From assembly GCF_022352055.1 (NCBI RefSeq), contig NZ_JAKRWM010000002.1:665532-729531 (forward strand): a stretch of DNA of 64,000 nt. The letters are read 5' to 3'. The position numbers and the translations under genes were made by a program. Numbering within the stretch: position 1 is the first letter of the stretch; each line of letters opens with the position of its first letter. This DNA is from Cohnella mopanensis. GTDB lineage: Bacteria; Bacillota; Bacilli; Paenibacillales; Paenibacillaceae. Shown here piece after piece: positions 28,101 through 37,000 of the stretch. The notes under the pieces were generated by a model that was not told the DNA's origin, made no database searches, and worked only from the letters and a program-made list of their open reading frames with translations.

Positions 28101-28165
28101 TGACCAAACCATTCGCGGGCAGTCGGCAAACGGCTGCTGGAAGGGAAGGAGCGACGGATGAATAA
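19187..28165 (+). CDS. Lipopeptide NRPS, loading and modules 1-2: FAAL-PCP-C-A(Ser)-PCP-C-A(Thr)-PCP-partial C
   Basis: 2992 residues. A fatty-acyl-AMP ligase (about 1-560; 'QYSSGSTGAPKG', 'WMPLTHDMGLIG') loads a fatty acid on the first carrier (Ser615, GGDS). C domain 1 (about 669-1100) has HHAISDG at 802. A domain 1 (about 1110-1645) has specificity residues read as DVWHFSLIDK, the serine code. Carrier Ser1693. C domain 2 (about 1747-2178) has HHLVSDG at 1873. A domain 2 (about 2190-2685) reads DFWNIGMVHK, the threonine code. Carrier Ser2733. The last 210 residues match only the C-terminal lobe of a condensation domain, without HHxxxDG. No epimerase or thioesterase domain. ATG 19187 follows AAGGAGG. 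Its 3' end overlaps the acyltransferase gene by 8 bp. Codes were aligned to GrsA by eye. Confidence 0.93.
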   Translation: MMRTRQSTLAEVLHDLRESGNGITYTTRHEETFVSYGELYGKAQGKLYVLQRKGMQPKDELVFQVEDNGDFIILFWACQLGGIIPVPLAAGNNEDHKLKLARVWKNLRNPYLACSKETLRQIEKYSEHPEISSCLASMQGQAILIDDDAQSIELGRGNLQPIGSEDIALIQYSSGSTGAPKGVILTHGNILCNINAIIDGAGVSSADRSLSWMPLTHDMGLIGCHLTALTTNIHQFIMPPTLFVMDPELWLHKAHEHQITLLSSPNFGYKHFLSHCKKERIAEWNLSRLRLIFNGAEPVSATLCDLFLDAIEPAGASRNILFPVYGMAEASLAVTFPPVNEEVIPVYVDRSSLSAGEPVLEISPDDKTCVTFVDVGYPVQDCEVRICDEDGRTLLERYIGNIQIKGNNVTRGYYRNPAETDKLITDDGWLNTGDLGFMRNGRLVVTGRKKDIIFVRGQNYYPHDLEGIAQEQLGIELGKIAICGVTSENAGTDEIAAFIVHRGKPDSFVDIVLDVKKTLNKATGLSIKQVVPVRSIPKTTSGKLQRYKLAESYERGEFTEVIERLHKLLDERITPEATETADDLLERRLSRLWADGLGRGSVGIDEDFFEMGGDSLTAALLLNRIHKEFHVEVPAAALFELSTARKLANYIRDAEKSIYEPIPKAEKCEYYPVSSSQYRVYVQEQSQDIGTSYHMPVLIHIEGDLDIAKAERVFRRLINLHESLRTSFSEMDGNIVQLVHREEQIEFALEILNLEHGGVREAIDGFIRPFRLSEAPLFRAGLISEGDKRMVAGKHYLILDMHHAISDGISVKHLIEQFAMQYEGKDLPAPHLQYKDYVMWQRERKRSDRYASDRLYWERKLSGEVPLLEMPTNRKRTEARSFEGDSIPFSLDESCVRKLNELAHRHSVTVNVILLTAYAIVLNKYTRQQDLVVGSLVSGRNHADLESIVGMFVNYLPLRMSIDPAMTFVETLERCARSITEDYSHQDFPYEDMIGLVSARTPQGRNPLFDTMLIVHNQMDIGSEIRMGDGKLTSEEWRTNTSKLDFKLDVYMDGSGLTCWLEYNRHLFDRETMERWCGHFEAIVQSVLHNPHVQLRDIDMLTETERLQIVRSFNREVTTTEDSDESVLHEWFEKAAKQWPDRIAVLNGDQRMTYRELNGKANQLASELRRNGLGPDRIAAVVVERSAEMMIGILAVLKAGGAYLPISPDYPLERIRFMLEDSGAVLLLTQKAWLKRLGDAEEEKPNATRIAFSGAILDIGDDERYRGDRDDEATHGTDPVHSRNLAYVIYTSGSTGNPKGVMIEHGAAVNRIRWMQKQYPIGENDVILQKTAFTFDVSVWELLWWFFAGAAVSFLSPGGEKDPDTIIRAIEAHRVTTLHFVPSMLHLFLEHQERRQEADRSQASLATLKYVFASGEALPPQHVERFYERFGLLQGGPILVNLYGPTEAAIDVSYYDCQPEPLADSVPIGRPIDHIQLYVLDEARQLLPIGVPGELYIAGKGLARGYIQLQELTSEKFVDNPYVPGTRMYRTGDLAKWQADGTIVYMGRLDHQVKLRGYRIELGEIEAGLLRHPAIHEAVVTVKETPEGDKYLSAHMVSDQVLTMSIIREHLGRLLPEYMIPARYSLIDKMPLTSNGKVDRKALAKLENEELTATDYAAPDDATEEDLIALWQTVLHRERIGATDDFFELGGHSLKATELLNKLHKELRATLSLKDIFNNPTVRQMAILLRGNEKSDVAPIPPAEEREYYELSPAQSRLYVLQQFEQIGTAYHLPAIFTYEGTVDQDRFEKALSSVVRRHESLRTSFAMVDGAPVQKVHSSSTVSIEWKEGSQATLPELIRDFIRAFDLAEPPLLRASIVQLRPNEQLIMFDMHHLVSDGVSMGVLVEDFVGFYEGRDPEKPVVPYKDFAGWQREALANGTWKEQERYWIGQFADGVPTLNMLTDYNRPSMRSFEGDKLSFRLTKEETLALRKLAGDLRITLYMAMLAVFNVFLSRYSGQDDIVVGTPVSGRSHADLHNAVGMFVNTLPMRNYPTGHKTFKSFAEELRENTLGAFSNQDYPFEELVGKLQLTRSLSRNPLFDAMFVMQNMTIPEMTLDQLPLKRCESPHVSAKFDFTLEVVETEEAEIECHFEYCTKLFREETVGTWIRHYRNILKEVTANPEIAIGNIDMLSSDEISQLLSVPDDEVRYPREKTIHGLFEDQAERTPEGEAVVCGNERITYRELNERANRLAAGLRSKGVVPDQRVGLMLDRSVDMIVGILAILKSGGAYVPIDPDYPAERAAYMIADSEASIVVTESKYEAGLRLIAPEVVDIAQLSSWSCDFAPSKSAPGNLAYIIYTSGTTGKPKGVMIEHRNVVSLMVHDPSLFDFNANDAWTMFHSYCFDFSVWEMYGALLYGGKLVVLEKQVAQDPERLLDVLIGEKVTVFNQTPSSFYHFIRYESARQRPELQFRYVIFGGEALKPSMLGSWKQRYPDTKLVNMYGITETTVHVTYKEMTDIEISSNVSRIGQPIPTLNAYILDGNLKLVPLGAAGELYVGGKGVARGYLNRPELTEQKFIANPYRPGETLYRSGDLVRMSADGELEYMGRIDHQVKVRGFRIELGEIEHGLQQHPHIREAVVLAKEDADGEKALWGYVAVNEELPIAELRKHLSATLPDYMIPSFYVQMDTLPLTANGKIDRNALMRFEADRRTNSSNAAPRNELERKISEIWQDVLALDSVGAHDNFFDVGGHSLLLLRLHSRLEQHYPGIVKVTDLFTYPTIHVLAAFIEAETASASAIRTMRFAELPDSFFANRQGKSQRTSLTFQLDSRTTTDAKRMAEEARGDLESVLAGAYLYLFAQLTKKAEQTIYVMARNQTVHAVDIDLSGQQDAFALVCSVQQQLVTRAGNEDESVIKSLNAIPSSPESGIYPLFYKYGRSVANAASDEAFDIVLSFYEENDRITLLCSYDERKLRKEKMKELCQGYVKMVGWLTKPFAGSRQTAAGREGATDE
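27520..28162 (+). other. Orphan C-lobe of a condensation domain at the C-terminus of the first NRPS
   Basis: Residues about 2779-2992 of the preceding protein. 'LESVLAGAYLYLFAQLTKKAEQTIYV' aligns with the 'LLAAYNVLLAKYSGQTDIVVG' helix-strand of C domains, and 'FDIVLSFYEENDRITLLCSY' with the late 'FDLTL.......L...FEYC' strand. The N-lobe with the HHxxxDG active site is absent. It cannot condense on its own and may dock to the KS of the next enzyme. Confidence 0.65.
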
Positions 28166-29372
28166 AACGGCATTTCTCTATCCGGGAACAGGATCGCAAT
28201 ATACCGGAATGTTCAAGAACCTGTACGAGAGTTATGCGGTCGTCAGACATACGTTCGAGGAAGCGGGGGAGTCGATTGGGCTCGATCTGGCGCGAACGTG
28301 CTTCGAAGACGGCTTTCCTGAAGAGGGAAGCATCGCGATTACGCAGGTCGCCATCCTCGCTTGCAGCGTTGCGGGACATCGTGTCTTAGCGCAAGAGGTC
28401 GGCTTGAAGCCTTACGTTGCGGCCGGGCATAGCTTGGGAGAGTGGTCCGCGCTAACGTGCGCGGGTGCGCTCGCGCTGCCCGATGCCGTCAAGGCGGTAT
28501 TAAGGCGGGGAACATGGATGGAGGAAGCCGTTCCGGATGGAGGCGGACTCATCGTCGCTGTGAACCATTTGCCCCTGCAACTGGTAAAGGAATACTGCGT
28601 TCCCGACCCTGATAGGAAACAAATCGTCGAAATCGCATGTCGCAACGCTCCGGATCAGGCAGTCATCGCAGGCCACCGCGAAGCCGTCGAACGGATCGCG
28701 CTCGCTCTCGAATCGTTGGGCGGCAAAGTCGTCCGATTACGTGCGAAAGTTCCCTTCCATACTTCGCTTATGCGGCCTGCCGCCGAGAAACTATCAAACG
28801 AGCTTGCCAACGTATCGTTCGGCAAGCTCGAATGGCCGGTCATTTCCAACGTTACCGCCGCTCCGCACGAGCACGATCCGGCTTCGTTAAGGCTGAAATT
28901 GGCGGAACAACTGACGACGGCAGTCCGATGGGAGGAAACCGTTCGGCTTATGCAACGATCTGGAGTTCACTATGCCATCGAGATCGGTCCGCACAAAGTG
29001 TTGAAGCAGCTTAACCGCAAGACGGCCAGAAATATTCGTTCCTATGCGCTGGACGTACCTGAGGATTGGCCTTCGATGTTCGAGCTGCGCCGGTTGAAGC
29101 CTGCATTTATCGACCAGTGCCTGACCATCGCCGTCACGACCCGGAATCGCAATGACGATGCCGAGCAATACCGTAAGGGGGCGATTGAGCCCTACAAACG
29201 ATTGTTACAAATCCGGGAGCAATCGGCTGCGGAGGGAAGCGAGCCGTCGTATTCGCGAAAGAAAGAAGGCTTCGAACTGTTATCGGGAATATTGGCGTGC
29301 AAACGAGTCGCGGAAGATGAGCTTAACGACCGACTGGCCGACCTGGTTTACCAACTGAACGGAGGGGGATGA
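28158..29372 (+). CDS. Free-standing malonyl-CoA acyltransferase (trans-AT, FenF/ItuD-like)
   Basis: 404 residues. 'FLYPGTGSQYTGM' N-terminus, catalytic Ser92 in GHSLGEW and catalytic His201 in 'PFHTSLM', all intact. It has a C-terminal extension of about 90 residues beyond the usual AT fold, giving a length like the FenF/ItuD malonyl transacylases of iturin-family lipopeptide clusters. The KS module encoded downstream has no AT domain, so this protein most likely supplies malonyl units in trans to the carrier after that KS. ATG 28158 follows AAGGAG and overlaps the NRPS stop. Confidence 0.92.
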   Translation: MNKTAFLYPGTGSQYTGMFKNLYESYAVVRHTFEEAGESIGLDLARTCFEDGFPEEGSIAITQVAILACSVAGHRVLAQEVGLKPYVAAGHSLGEWSALTCAGALALPDAVKAVLRRGTWMEEAVPDGGGLIVAVNHLPLQLVKEYCVPDPDRKQIVEIACRNAPDQAVIAGHREAVERIALALESLGGKVVRLRAKVPFHTSLMRPAAEKLSNELANVSFGKLEWPVISNVTAAPHEHDPASLRLKLAEQLTTAVRWEETVRLMQRSGVHYAIEIGPHKVLKQLNRKTARNIRSYALDVPEDWPSMFELRRLKPAFIDQCLTIAVTTRNRNDDAEQYRKGAIEPYKRLLQIREQSAAEGSEPSYSRKKEGFELLSGILACKRVAEDELNDRLADLVYQLNGGG

Positions 29373-29377
29373 CGTTA

Positions 29378-31036
29378 ATGAAAAAGATAGCGTTCATGCT
29401 GGGAGAAGTATTGCTTCTGCTAGGCTTGTTCATGGCTGTGGCGTTCGTGCACAACACGATGATCGTACCGGATTCCGGAGCTTACGGCAATTACTTGATG
29501 GATAATCTGCCTATATGGATTTCGATTATGTTCGCGATTACGGCTGCAATCATTCTGATCGTCTTTCAAATCAAGAAAAGATTAGTAGGAGAACGTTACA
29601 TCAGCGTATGGAAAATGAGCAAGTTCGCTAAAGTGAGCCGATTGGATGCCGCGATGCTAACGTTGATTGGGATTTTCGCGGCGCTTCTGTTCATGAGCGT
29701 CATCCGAATTTCTACGATTGCCGACGCTTTCCCCGATTTTGACGATTATTTGAACTTGTTTATGAAGTCCGATAGCTTTGTCATGGTCATCGTAGGCGTG
29801 TGCATCGTCGGACCGCTCTTCGAGGAAGTGTTTTTCCGCGGCGTGCTCTTTAATCTGATGCGCAAGGCTGTTCCGTTAGGAGTGGCTTTACTGCTGCAGG
29901 CGATCATCTACGGATACGCCCAACCTAACCCGAGCATCCAAGTTACCGCGTTTTTTCTCGCCCTAATGTACGGGGTTTTGTACACGAAGCTGCAATCGGT
30001 CTGGGCGACGATATGGACGGCGTTCGTCATCAATACGATGTTGTTCTGCTCGCAGAAGTTCGGCTTGCTGGAGCTGTTCTCGACTTTCACCGATTCCGTA
30101 CTGTTCCTCATGGCAGTCTTATGCCTGTTCGTCACGATCGCTTTGGTCGTATCCGTCTGGAAAGGCCGCGATAAGGTCGGTCACCTCAAGATGGTCGGCG
30201 GACTGGTTCTATGGCCTCTTATCTTCGTCGTAACCTACTTTCCCTTCTTGAATTTTTGGAACAACCGTATTATGTCGATTTCTTCGATATCCGGCTGGCT
30301 CGGCAACAATAACGTAATCGGATTCGTCATTTTCGACTTGGCGACTTTCGCCATCTTTTTCTTCGCGATGAAAGCGATCCATAAGAAAAACTTGATCGTC
30401 GTCAGCAATTTCTCGCGAATCGACCGTAAAGTCATGATCATGATTTCGATACTGGGCGTCGGCATGGGCGTATGGGTGCAAGCCTTTTTCAAAATCCCTT
30501 ATTTTCATGACACCTTCCCGCAATTCGAGCAGCTCTTCGAATATTTGACCACGGCTTCTATTCCGGTCTTTATATTGTTTCTATTCATTCATTCCGCCTA
30601 CAAGGAAATATTTTTCCGTGCTTTGGTGTATAACGTTTTAAGATCCGTCCAGCCTATCGCCGCCTCGATTCTCGTAACGGGGATTATTTACGGAGGCTTG
30701 TTTTTCTTGTGGGATATTCCTATGACGATCTATGCCCTCGCGGGAGCTTTAATCTTCGGCCTTATGTTCGAATGGTTCAGGACGATCTGGGCGCCAATCG
30801 TGAACGAGCTCTTCTTGTTCGGTACTTATTTCGTGATGAGAAAGCTCGACATGCCCTACAGCTCCGGAATGGTCTGGCTGCTCGCGATCAGCTCGGTGTT
30901 GGTTATCGTCATGATGGTCGTTCTTTATCGGATGAGGGAGAGTGCCCCAGCCGATTCATCCACGCTTAAACAGGGCGGACATGCACCTGCGCCGATCAGC
31001 CTCGATCCTGCCAAGCGGAAGGCAATAGCGAAGTAG
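29378..31036 (+). CDS. Polytopic membrane protein with two tandem, degenerate CPBP (Abi/CAAX-protease-like) domains
   Basis: About 552 residues with a dozen or more hydrophobic segments. Numbering here is from the upstream ATG at 29369. Two internally repeated halves each carry a CPBP first motif: EEVFFRG (152-157) in half one and KEIFFRA (412-417) in half two, where the first Glu is replaced by Lys. The histidines of motifs 2 and 3 (FxxxH, HxxxN) are absent in both halves: 'IYGYAQP' and 'AFVIN'; 'IYGGLFF' and 'APIVN'. So it is probably not a working protease. CPBP proteins in peptide-antibiotic clusters are often immunity or maturation factors. I chose ATG 29378, since GGAGGGGG lies about 9 bases before it, whereas ATG 29369 overlaps the previous stop with almost no spacing. 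Confidence 0.75.
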   Translation: MKKIAFMLGEVLLLLGLFMAVAFVHNTMIVPDSGAYGNYLMDNLPIWISIMFAITAAIILIVFQIKKRLVGERYISVWKMSKFAKVSRLDAAMLTLIGIFAALLFMSVIRISTIADAFPDFDDYLNLFMKSDSFVMVIVGVCIVGPLFEEVFFRGVLFNLMRKAVPLGVALLLQAIIYGYAQPNPSIQVTAFFLALMYGVLYTKLQSVWATIWTAFVINTMLFCSQKFGLLELFSTFTDSVLFLMAVLCLFVTIALVVSVWKGRDKVGHLKMVGGLVLWPLIFVVTYFPFLNFWNNRIMSISSISGWLGNNNVIGFVIFDLATFAIFFFAMKAIHKKNLIVVSNFSRIDRKVMIMISILGVGMGVWVQAFFKIPYFHDTFPQFEQLFEYLTTASIPVFILFLFIHSAYKEIFFRALVYNVLRSVQPIAASILVTGIIYGGLFFLWDIPMTIYALAGALIFGLMFEWFRTIWAPIVNELFLFGTYFVMRKLDMPYSSGMVWLLAISSVLVIVMMVVLYRMRESAPADSSTLKQGGHAPAPISLDPAKRKAIAK

Positions 31037-31095
31037 CCAACCTTGAGGTTTTGCGCGCATCGCTCACTTTCGGACTTCGAGTAAGGAGGAAAAAT

Positions 31096-34000
31096 ATGCT
31101 CGATTTCAACCTATTGGACGACAATGAAAATGAACAACCATTCGAAATCGAAGAAGAGTCGATGCAGGAAATCGCCATCATCGGCTTGGCGGCACAGCTT
31201 CCGATGGTAGACGATATCGAACAGTTCTGGCAATACATTTGCAACGGAGTGGACTTCATCACGGAATTTCCGGAAGGAAGACGCACGGACGTAGATCCGT
31301 TCGCGCGGAGCAAACCCCGGAACGGCGATCAGCCGTTGTCCTATTTCGAAGGCGCCTACCTGGATCGGATCGATGAATTCGACTATAGCTTCTTCCGGTT
31401 ATCGCCCAAAGAAGCAAGCCTGATGACGCCGAACCAGCGATTGTTCCTGCAGACGGCCTGGAAATCGATCGAGGACGCGGGATACTGCAGGCGAACGCTG
31501 GCCGGATCGCGAACGGGGGTGTACGTAGGGTTCAATTCGGATAGCTTGTACGATTACAAGCGAATGATCTCCGATACGGATCCCGAACTTCTGTCGATGG
31601 GCGTGCCCGGAAACATCTCATCGATCATTACGGGGAGAATTTCTTATTTGCTGGACTTGAACGGTCCCAGCTTATGCGTGGATACGGCTTGCTCGTCCTC
31701 GTTGGTGGCGATTCACTTGGCGTGCCAGGCGATCCGCAACCGGGAATGCGAGATGGCGATCGCGGGCAGCGTGAAAATTAATCTGCTTCCGCTCGCGAAC
31801 GAAGTGAAGATCGGTATCGAGTCTTCCAGCGGGCGCGCCCGCACGTTCGACGACGGCGCGGACGGGACAGGAGCGGGGGAAGGCGTCATTGCTTTCGTGC
31901 TCAAGCCGCTCGGCAAAGCGCTGCGGGACGGCGACGCGATCCATGCCACTATCAAAGGGAGCGCGGTTAACCAAGACGGGAGCTCGGTCGGGCTAACGGC
32001 GCCGAACGTGGCGGCGCAGGAGGACGTTCTTGTTCGGGCATGGGACAACGCGGGCATTCATCCGGAAACGATCTCCTATATGGAAGCGCACGGAACGGGT
32101 ACTAAGCTGGGAGATCCGATCGAGATCGCGGGAATGGACAGAGCGTTCCGCAAGTATACGGATCGCAAGCAGTTCGTAGCAGTCGGTTCGGTCAAGTCGA
32201 ACGTCGGACATCTGGATCATGCGGCAGGGGCCATGGGGATGCTCAAGGCTATCTTTGCCATGAAGCGGAAGCAAATTCCCCCGTTGTTGCATTTCGTAAG
32301 GCCGAATAGAAGCATTGATTTCATCGATTCTCCGGTTTACGTGAACGATCGCCTGTCGGATTGGACGGCGAATGAGTCCCCTCGCCGATGCGGCGTTAGC
32401 GCGTTCGGGATCAGCGGAACCAATTGCCATCTCGTGCTGGAGGAAGCGCCGAATGACGATCGCGAGAAGGGCGGCCTGCTATCCGCAGGGCCGGAAGGAA
32501 ACCGTCGCGATCATATGCTGACGTTATCCGCCAAGAGCGATAGCGCGTTGCGCGAGTTAGCCTCCCTGTATCGGACGTTCGATTGGGGCGAGGCTAGCGC
32601 GGAACGGATTTGCTATACCGCGCATACGGGGAGAGACCATCATGAACATCGCTTGGCCATCGTGTTCCGGGATCGGCAAGAGCTGCGGGACAAGCTCGAT
32701 CGTCTGATTGCCGGTGAATTCGCCACGGCAGAGCTGCAAGGCATTTATTATGGATCGCGAAAGCCCGCGGCATTAAGCGTGGACGGTCTTATCTATGCAA
32801 CGGATGACCAAACCTGGGATGAGCTCGCGAAACGTTACGCGATGGGCGCGGATATCGATTGGGAACGTCTGTATGCGGACCAATCATACGCGCGCGTTCA
32901 TATTCCGACCTATCCTTTCGAGAGAAACCGCTGTTGGTTGGAGATAGAAGGGATTACGCTATCGACGGCGATTGTTCATTCTAGCGAAAACCGCCAACCC
33001 GCCGTCTATGAGGTGGAATTGACGGGGCGCGATCAAGATGCGTATTCGTCCGCGGAGCAGGAGATTGCCCGGATTTGGGGCGAGGTGCTCGGCTTTCGGC
33101 AAATCCATTATGAGAACAATTTCTTCGAGTTGGGCGGAGACTCCATTCTAGCGTTGAAAATCGCGAATCGGATTCGCGCGCATTGGGCGGCGGACGTGAG
33201 CGTAGCCGATTTGTTCACCTATGCCTCCCTGAACGAACTCGCGGCATTCGTGGAACGCCGATCCGGCGATGGACTTCGCCGAACCGAAGCCTATCTTCCC
33301 TTGCCGCCTGCGAACCTGAGCGATTATTATCCGCTTACTTCTTCGCAGTTGCGCGTATTCGCGCAGGAGCAATTCGGATCGGTAGGTACGGCGAATAATA
33401 CGCCTTTTTGCGTTTTGGTGGAAGGCGAGCTAGATTCCGACCGCGTGAACGAGGCGTTCACCAGGCTTGTGGACAGACATGAATCTCTAAGAACCGCATT
33501 CGAATTTGTCGACGGGGAAACGAGACAGCGGGTCGTCGCTCGAACGGATTTCGAAATCGAGCTCCATAACGGTACGCCGGAACGATTGGACGACATCATC
33601 GATGCGTTCATTCGGCCTTTCGACCTTTCGTGCCCGCCGTTGCTGAGGGTAGGTTTGGTGACGCTTCAGGAGAATCGTTATTTGCTTATGATCGATCTTC
33701 ACCATATTATGTCGGACGGCATGTCCACAGGCATCTTAATGAAAGAGTTTTGCGATCTGTACAACGGAATTCCGCTGGCTGAGCTTAAAGTTCAATATAA
33801 GGACTACGCCGTCTGGCAGCAACGTTCGATTGACGACGGCGAGCTTCGGGATCGCAAAGCCTACTGGACGGATCAATTGTCGGGCGATCTTCCCGTGCTG
33901 GAGCTTCCGTATGATTTTCCAAGACCCGATAACAAACTGCCGGGCGGAAGCCGCGTAAGAGTGCCGATGGAAGCTTCATTGAAACGACAGTTGGAGCAGC

Positions 34001-37000
34001 TTGCAATCGAGCGCAGGTTAACGATGAACTCCCTGCTTTTCGCGCTGTACGCACTGCTATTACATGGATATTCCAATCAAGATAGCCTCATCGTCGGTAC
34101 GCTGGTAGCGGGAAGAAACCATCCGGATCTTGAACGCGTATTCGGTATGTTCATTAATTTTTTGCCCGTTCACGTCCGGTTCGCCGCGAAGACGACTTTC
34201 GCAGACTATTTGACGGGAATTAACGAGACGATAGGCAAAGCATATGCGAACGACTATCCGTTCGATTTGATGTTATCGGATTTGGCGCTGAAGAAGGACC
34301 GCTCCCGGAACCCTCTATACGATACGATGTTCGTCTATCACAACGAGTATAAGATGAATTCGGCGAATCCTTTGCGGATGGAGGTTGACGGGCTGTCGTT
34401 TGCAGAATATCCGCTCAACCGTCCTACGTCTTCGTTGGATGTCAAGCTGGATGTCTGGCAGGATGCGGATGATCAGCTCGTACTCGTCTTGGAATACGAC
34501 ACGGCATTGTTCACGGAAACCAAGATGAAACATTGGATGTCCTCATTCCTGAAGCTTGCGGAAGCGGCGGTCTCTGAACCGGAGGCGCCACTGTCGCGCT
34601 TGTTGGAATGGAAATTTGCCGAGGAGCACGACGAGGTCGTGATTAAAGAAAGCGCGGCTGCTTACGATGCCAAATCTTCTCTATCGGTAGCGATAAGCGC
34701 CACGTTCACTGCCGAGCAGATTGGCGATCATGTGAATTGGTGGTGCGGACAATTTGATCTGCCGGTCGGCATATCGTTTGCCCCGTACCATCAAGTGTTC
34801 CAAGAGTTGCTGGATCATGGCAGCTTGCTCGGCAGGAATGACGGGGTTAACGTGCTGCTGATCCGGTTCGAAGATTGGATTCGGGAAGACGATAGTCCGA
34901 TCGGAGTCACAATCGCCAAGCTCGAAAAGATATATTCGGATCTGGTAGAAGCTTTCGGATTACGGAAGAAAGGAGTGCCGCATTTCGTAGGAATATTCCC
35001 GGTCTCAGATCATTGGCCGTTCGAGAGCGAACTGGCCACGTACTTGGAAACGTTAAACGAACGTTGGAGGAAGTTTCTTGGCAACCTCGAGCGCGTTTTC
35101 GTTCTCGAGCTGAACGAAGCGTTGGCCGATTCTTATGAAGTACGGCATATGTACGACAGGGTTGCGGATCAGGAAGGGCATGCCCCTTTCACGGATGAAT
35201 TTTACGCGGTCATCGGAACGGCAATCGCCCGAAAGCTGATCGCTTGGAAAAGACAGAGCTTCAAAGTCGTCGTCCTCGATTGCGACAATACCCTCTGGAA
35301 GGGGATTTGCGGGGAAGACGGTCCGACTGGAGTAGAAATTTCCGGCCATTATCAAGCATTGCAACGCTTCATGTTGGATAGGTACGAGGAAGGTATGCTT
35401 CTGGCGATCAGCAGCAAGAACAACGAAGCGGACGTCTGGGAGACGTTCGAGCGCCATCCGGACATGCTGCTGAAGAAGGAGCATTTTGCCGCCGCGAGAA
35501 TTCATTGGGGCGCTAAGTCGACGGCCGTTCGGGAAATTGCCGAGCAGTTGAACTTAGGCTTGGATAGTTTTATCTTCGTCGACGATAGCGGGATGGAATG
35601 CGCGGAAATGATGCAAAGTTGCCCTTCCGTGCTCACCTTGCAATTACCGGAGGACGAGCGGCAATTTTTGGATTATTTACGGCACGTATGGGGGTTCGAT
35701 AAGCTGGTCGTGACGGAAGAAGACCGCAAGCGAACCGCTCTCTATGCGGCCGAATCCATACGTCGCCAATATTTGCAAGAAGACAATGTTTCGATGGAAC
35801 AATTTCTTCGCGGTCTGGGGCTGCGAATCGTCATGGCAAACTTGCGCGAGGATCATGTCCAAAGGGCGGCTCAGCTTACGCAACGTACGAATCAATTCAA
35901 TATGCATTCCGTTCCCAGGACGGAAAACGAGCTCACGGACATGCTTTCGATATCCGGCAAGCATCTGTGGAGCATCGAAGTAGAAGATCGCTTCGGGGAA
36001 TACGGATTCGTAGGATTGGTAACGGGGCAAGCCGAGCGGAAATCGTTCATTCTGGATACGTTCCTGTTAAGCTGCCGCGTGCTCGGCAGAGGCGTGGAAC
36101 AGGCGATTTTATCCGAGTTGAAAAGGGTTGCCGAGAGTTGCCAAGCCGAGTATATCGAAGCACAATACGTTTCCTCCGACAAGAACGCGCCTTTCCGGGA
36201 ATTCCTGGAAACGTCCGGTTGGCGGTTGGAGGACAACGCAAGCGGGAGGACCACCTATCGACTGCGCGTGGATAGCATTCCAGACCGCTCCCCTCATATC
36301 ACGCTAACGAACGAACGGTTGACGGCTTCCGTGACGTCCTTGCCGCGCGCGGCAAATTCCGGGCAACGCGAATGCGCGGCCAGCACGCCGCCAACCTTAC
36401 TAAGGACAGTGGCTTCCGTCCCCTCGGTAAATAATCGCCTGAGCCGGGAGGAAGGCCCGCGAGATTGGCATAGCTCCGAAGCTTATAAGGATATCGCCGC
36501 ATTGAGTCATGCCCGCCACTTGTTGCCTTTGCGTTATCATAACGCGGAAAGCCTTCTGCGCCTCGTACAGAAGCGAAAGCAATCCGTATCGGGAAGAAAG
36601 ACGGAATATAGTGAGCCCATAACAGCAATCGAACGCGAATTAGTCGAGCTGTGGGAAGATCTATTGGGCATACAGCCGATCGGCGTTACGGATCCTTTCT
36701 TCGAAATCGGCGGCAACTCGCTGCAGGCCGTCTCGCTGGCATCGAGGATTCATCGGAAGTTTGATACGCGGATTTCCCTTCGCGACTTGTTCGTCGTACC
36801 GACGATTCGAGGCTTGGCGGCATTGATCCACCGGACGGGCCCAACCGTCCATGCCGCTATCGAGCCTACGGAGCATCGCGATTGCTATCCGGTAACTTCG
36901 GCTCAGAAGCGGTTGCTGGTGCTTAGCCGAATGGATGGCGCAGGGACGGCGGACACGGCATACAATCAGCCTTGCCTCTTCGAAGTAGAAGGCGATGTGA

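Noticed and set aside
29378..31036. Active CAAX-type protease processing the product
   Set aside because: The metal-ligand histidines are missing in both halves and the second half has lost one of the paired glutamates.
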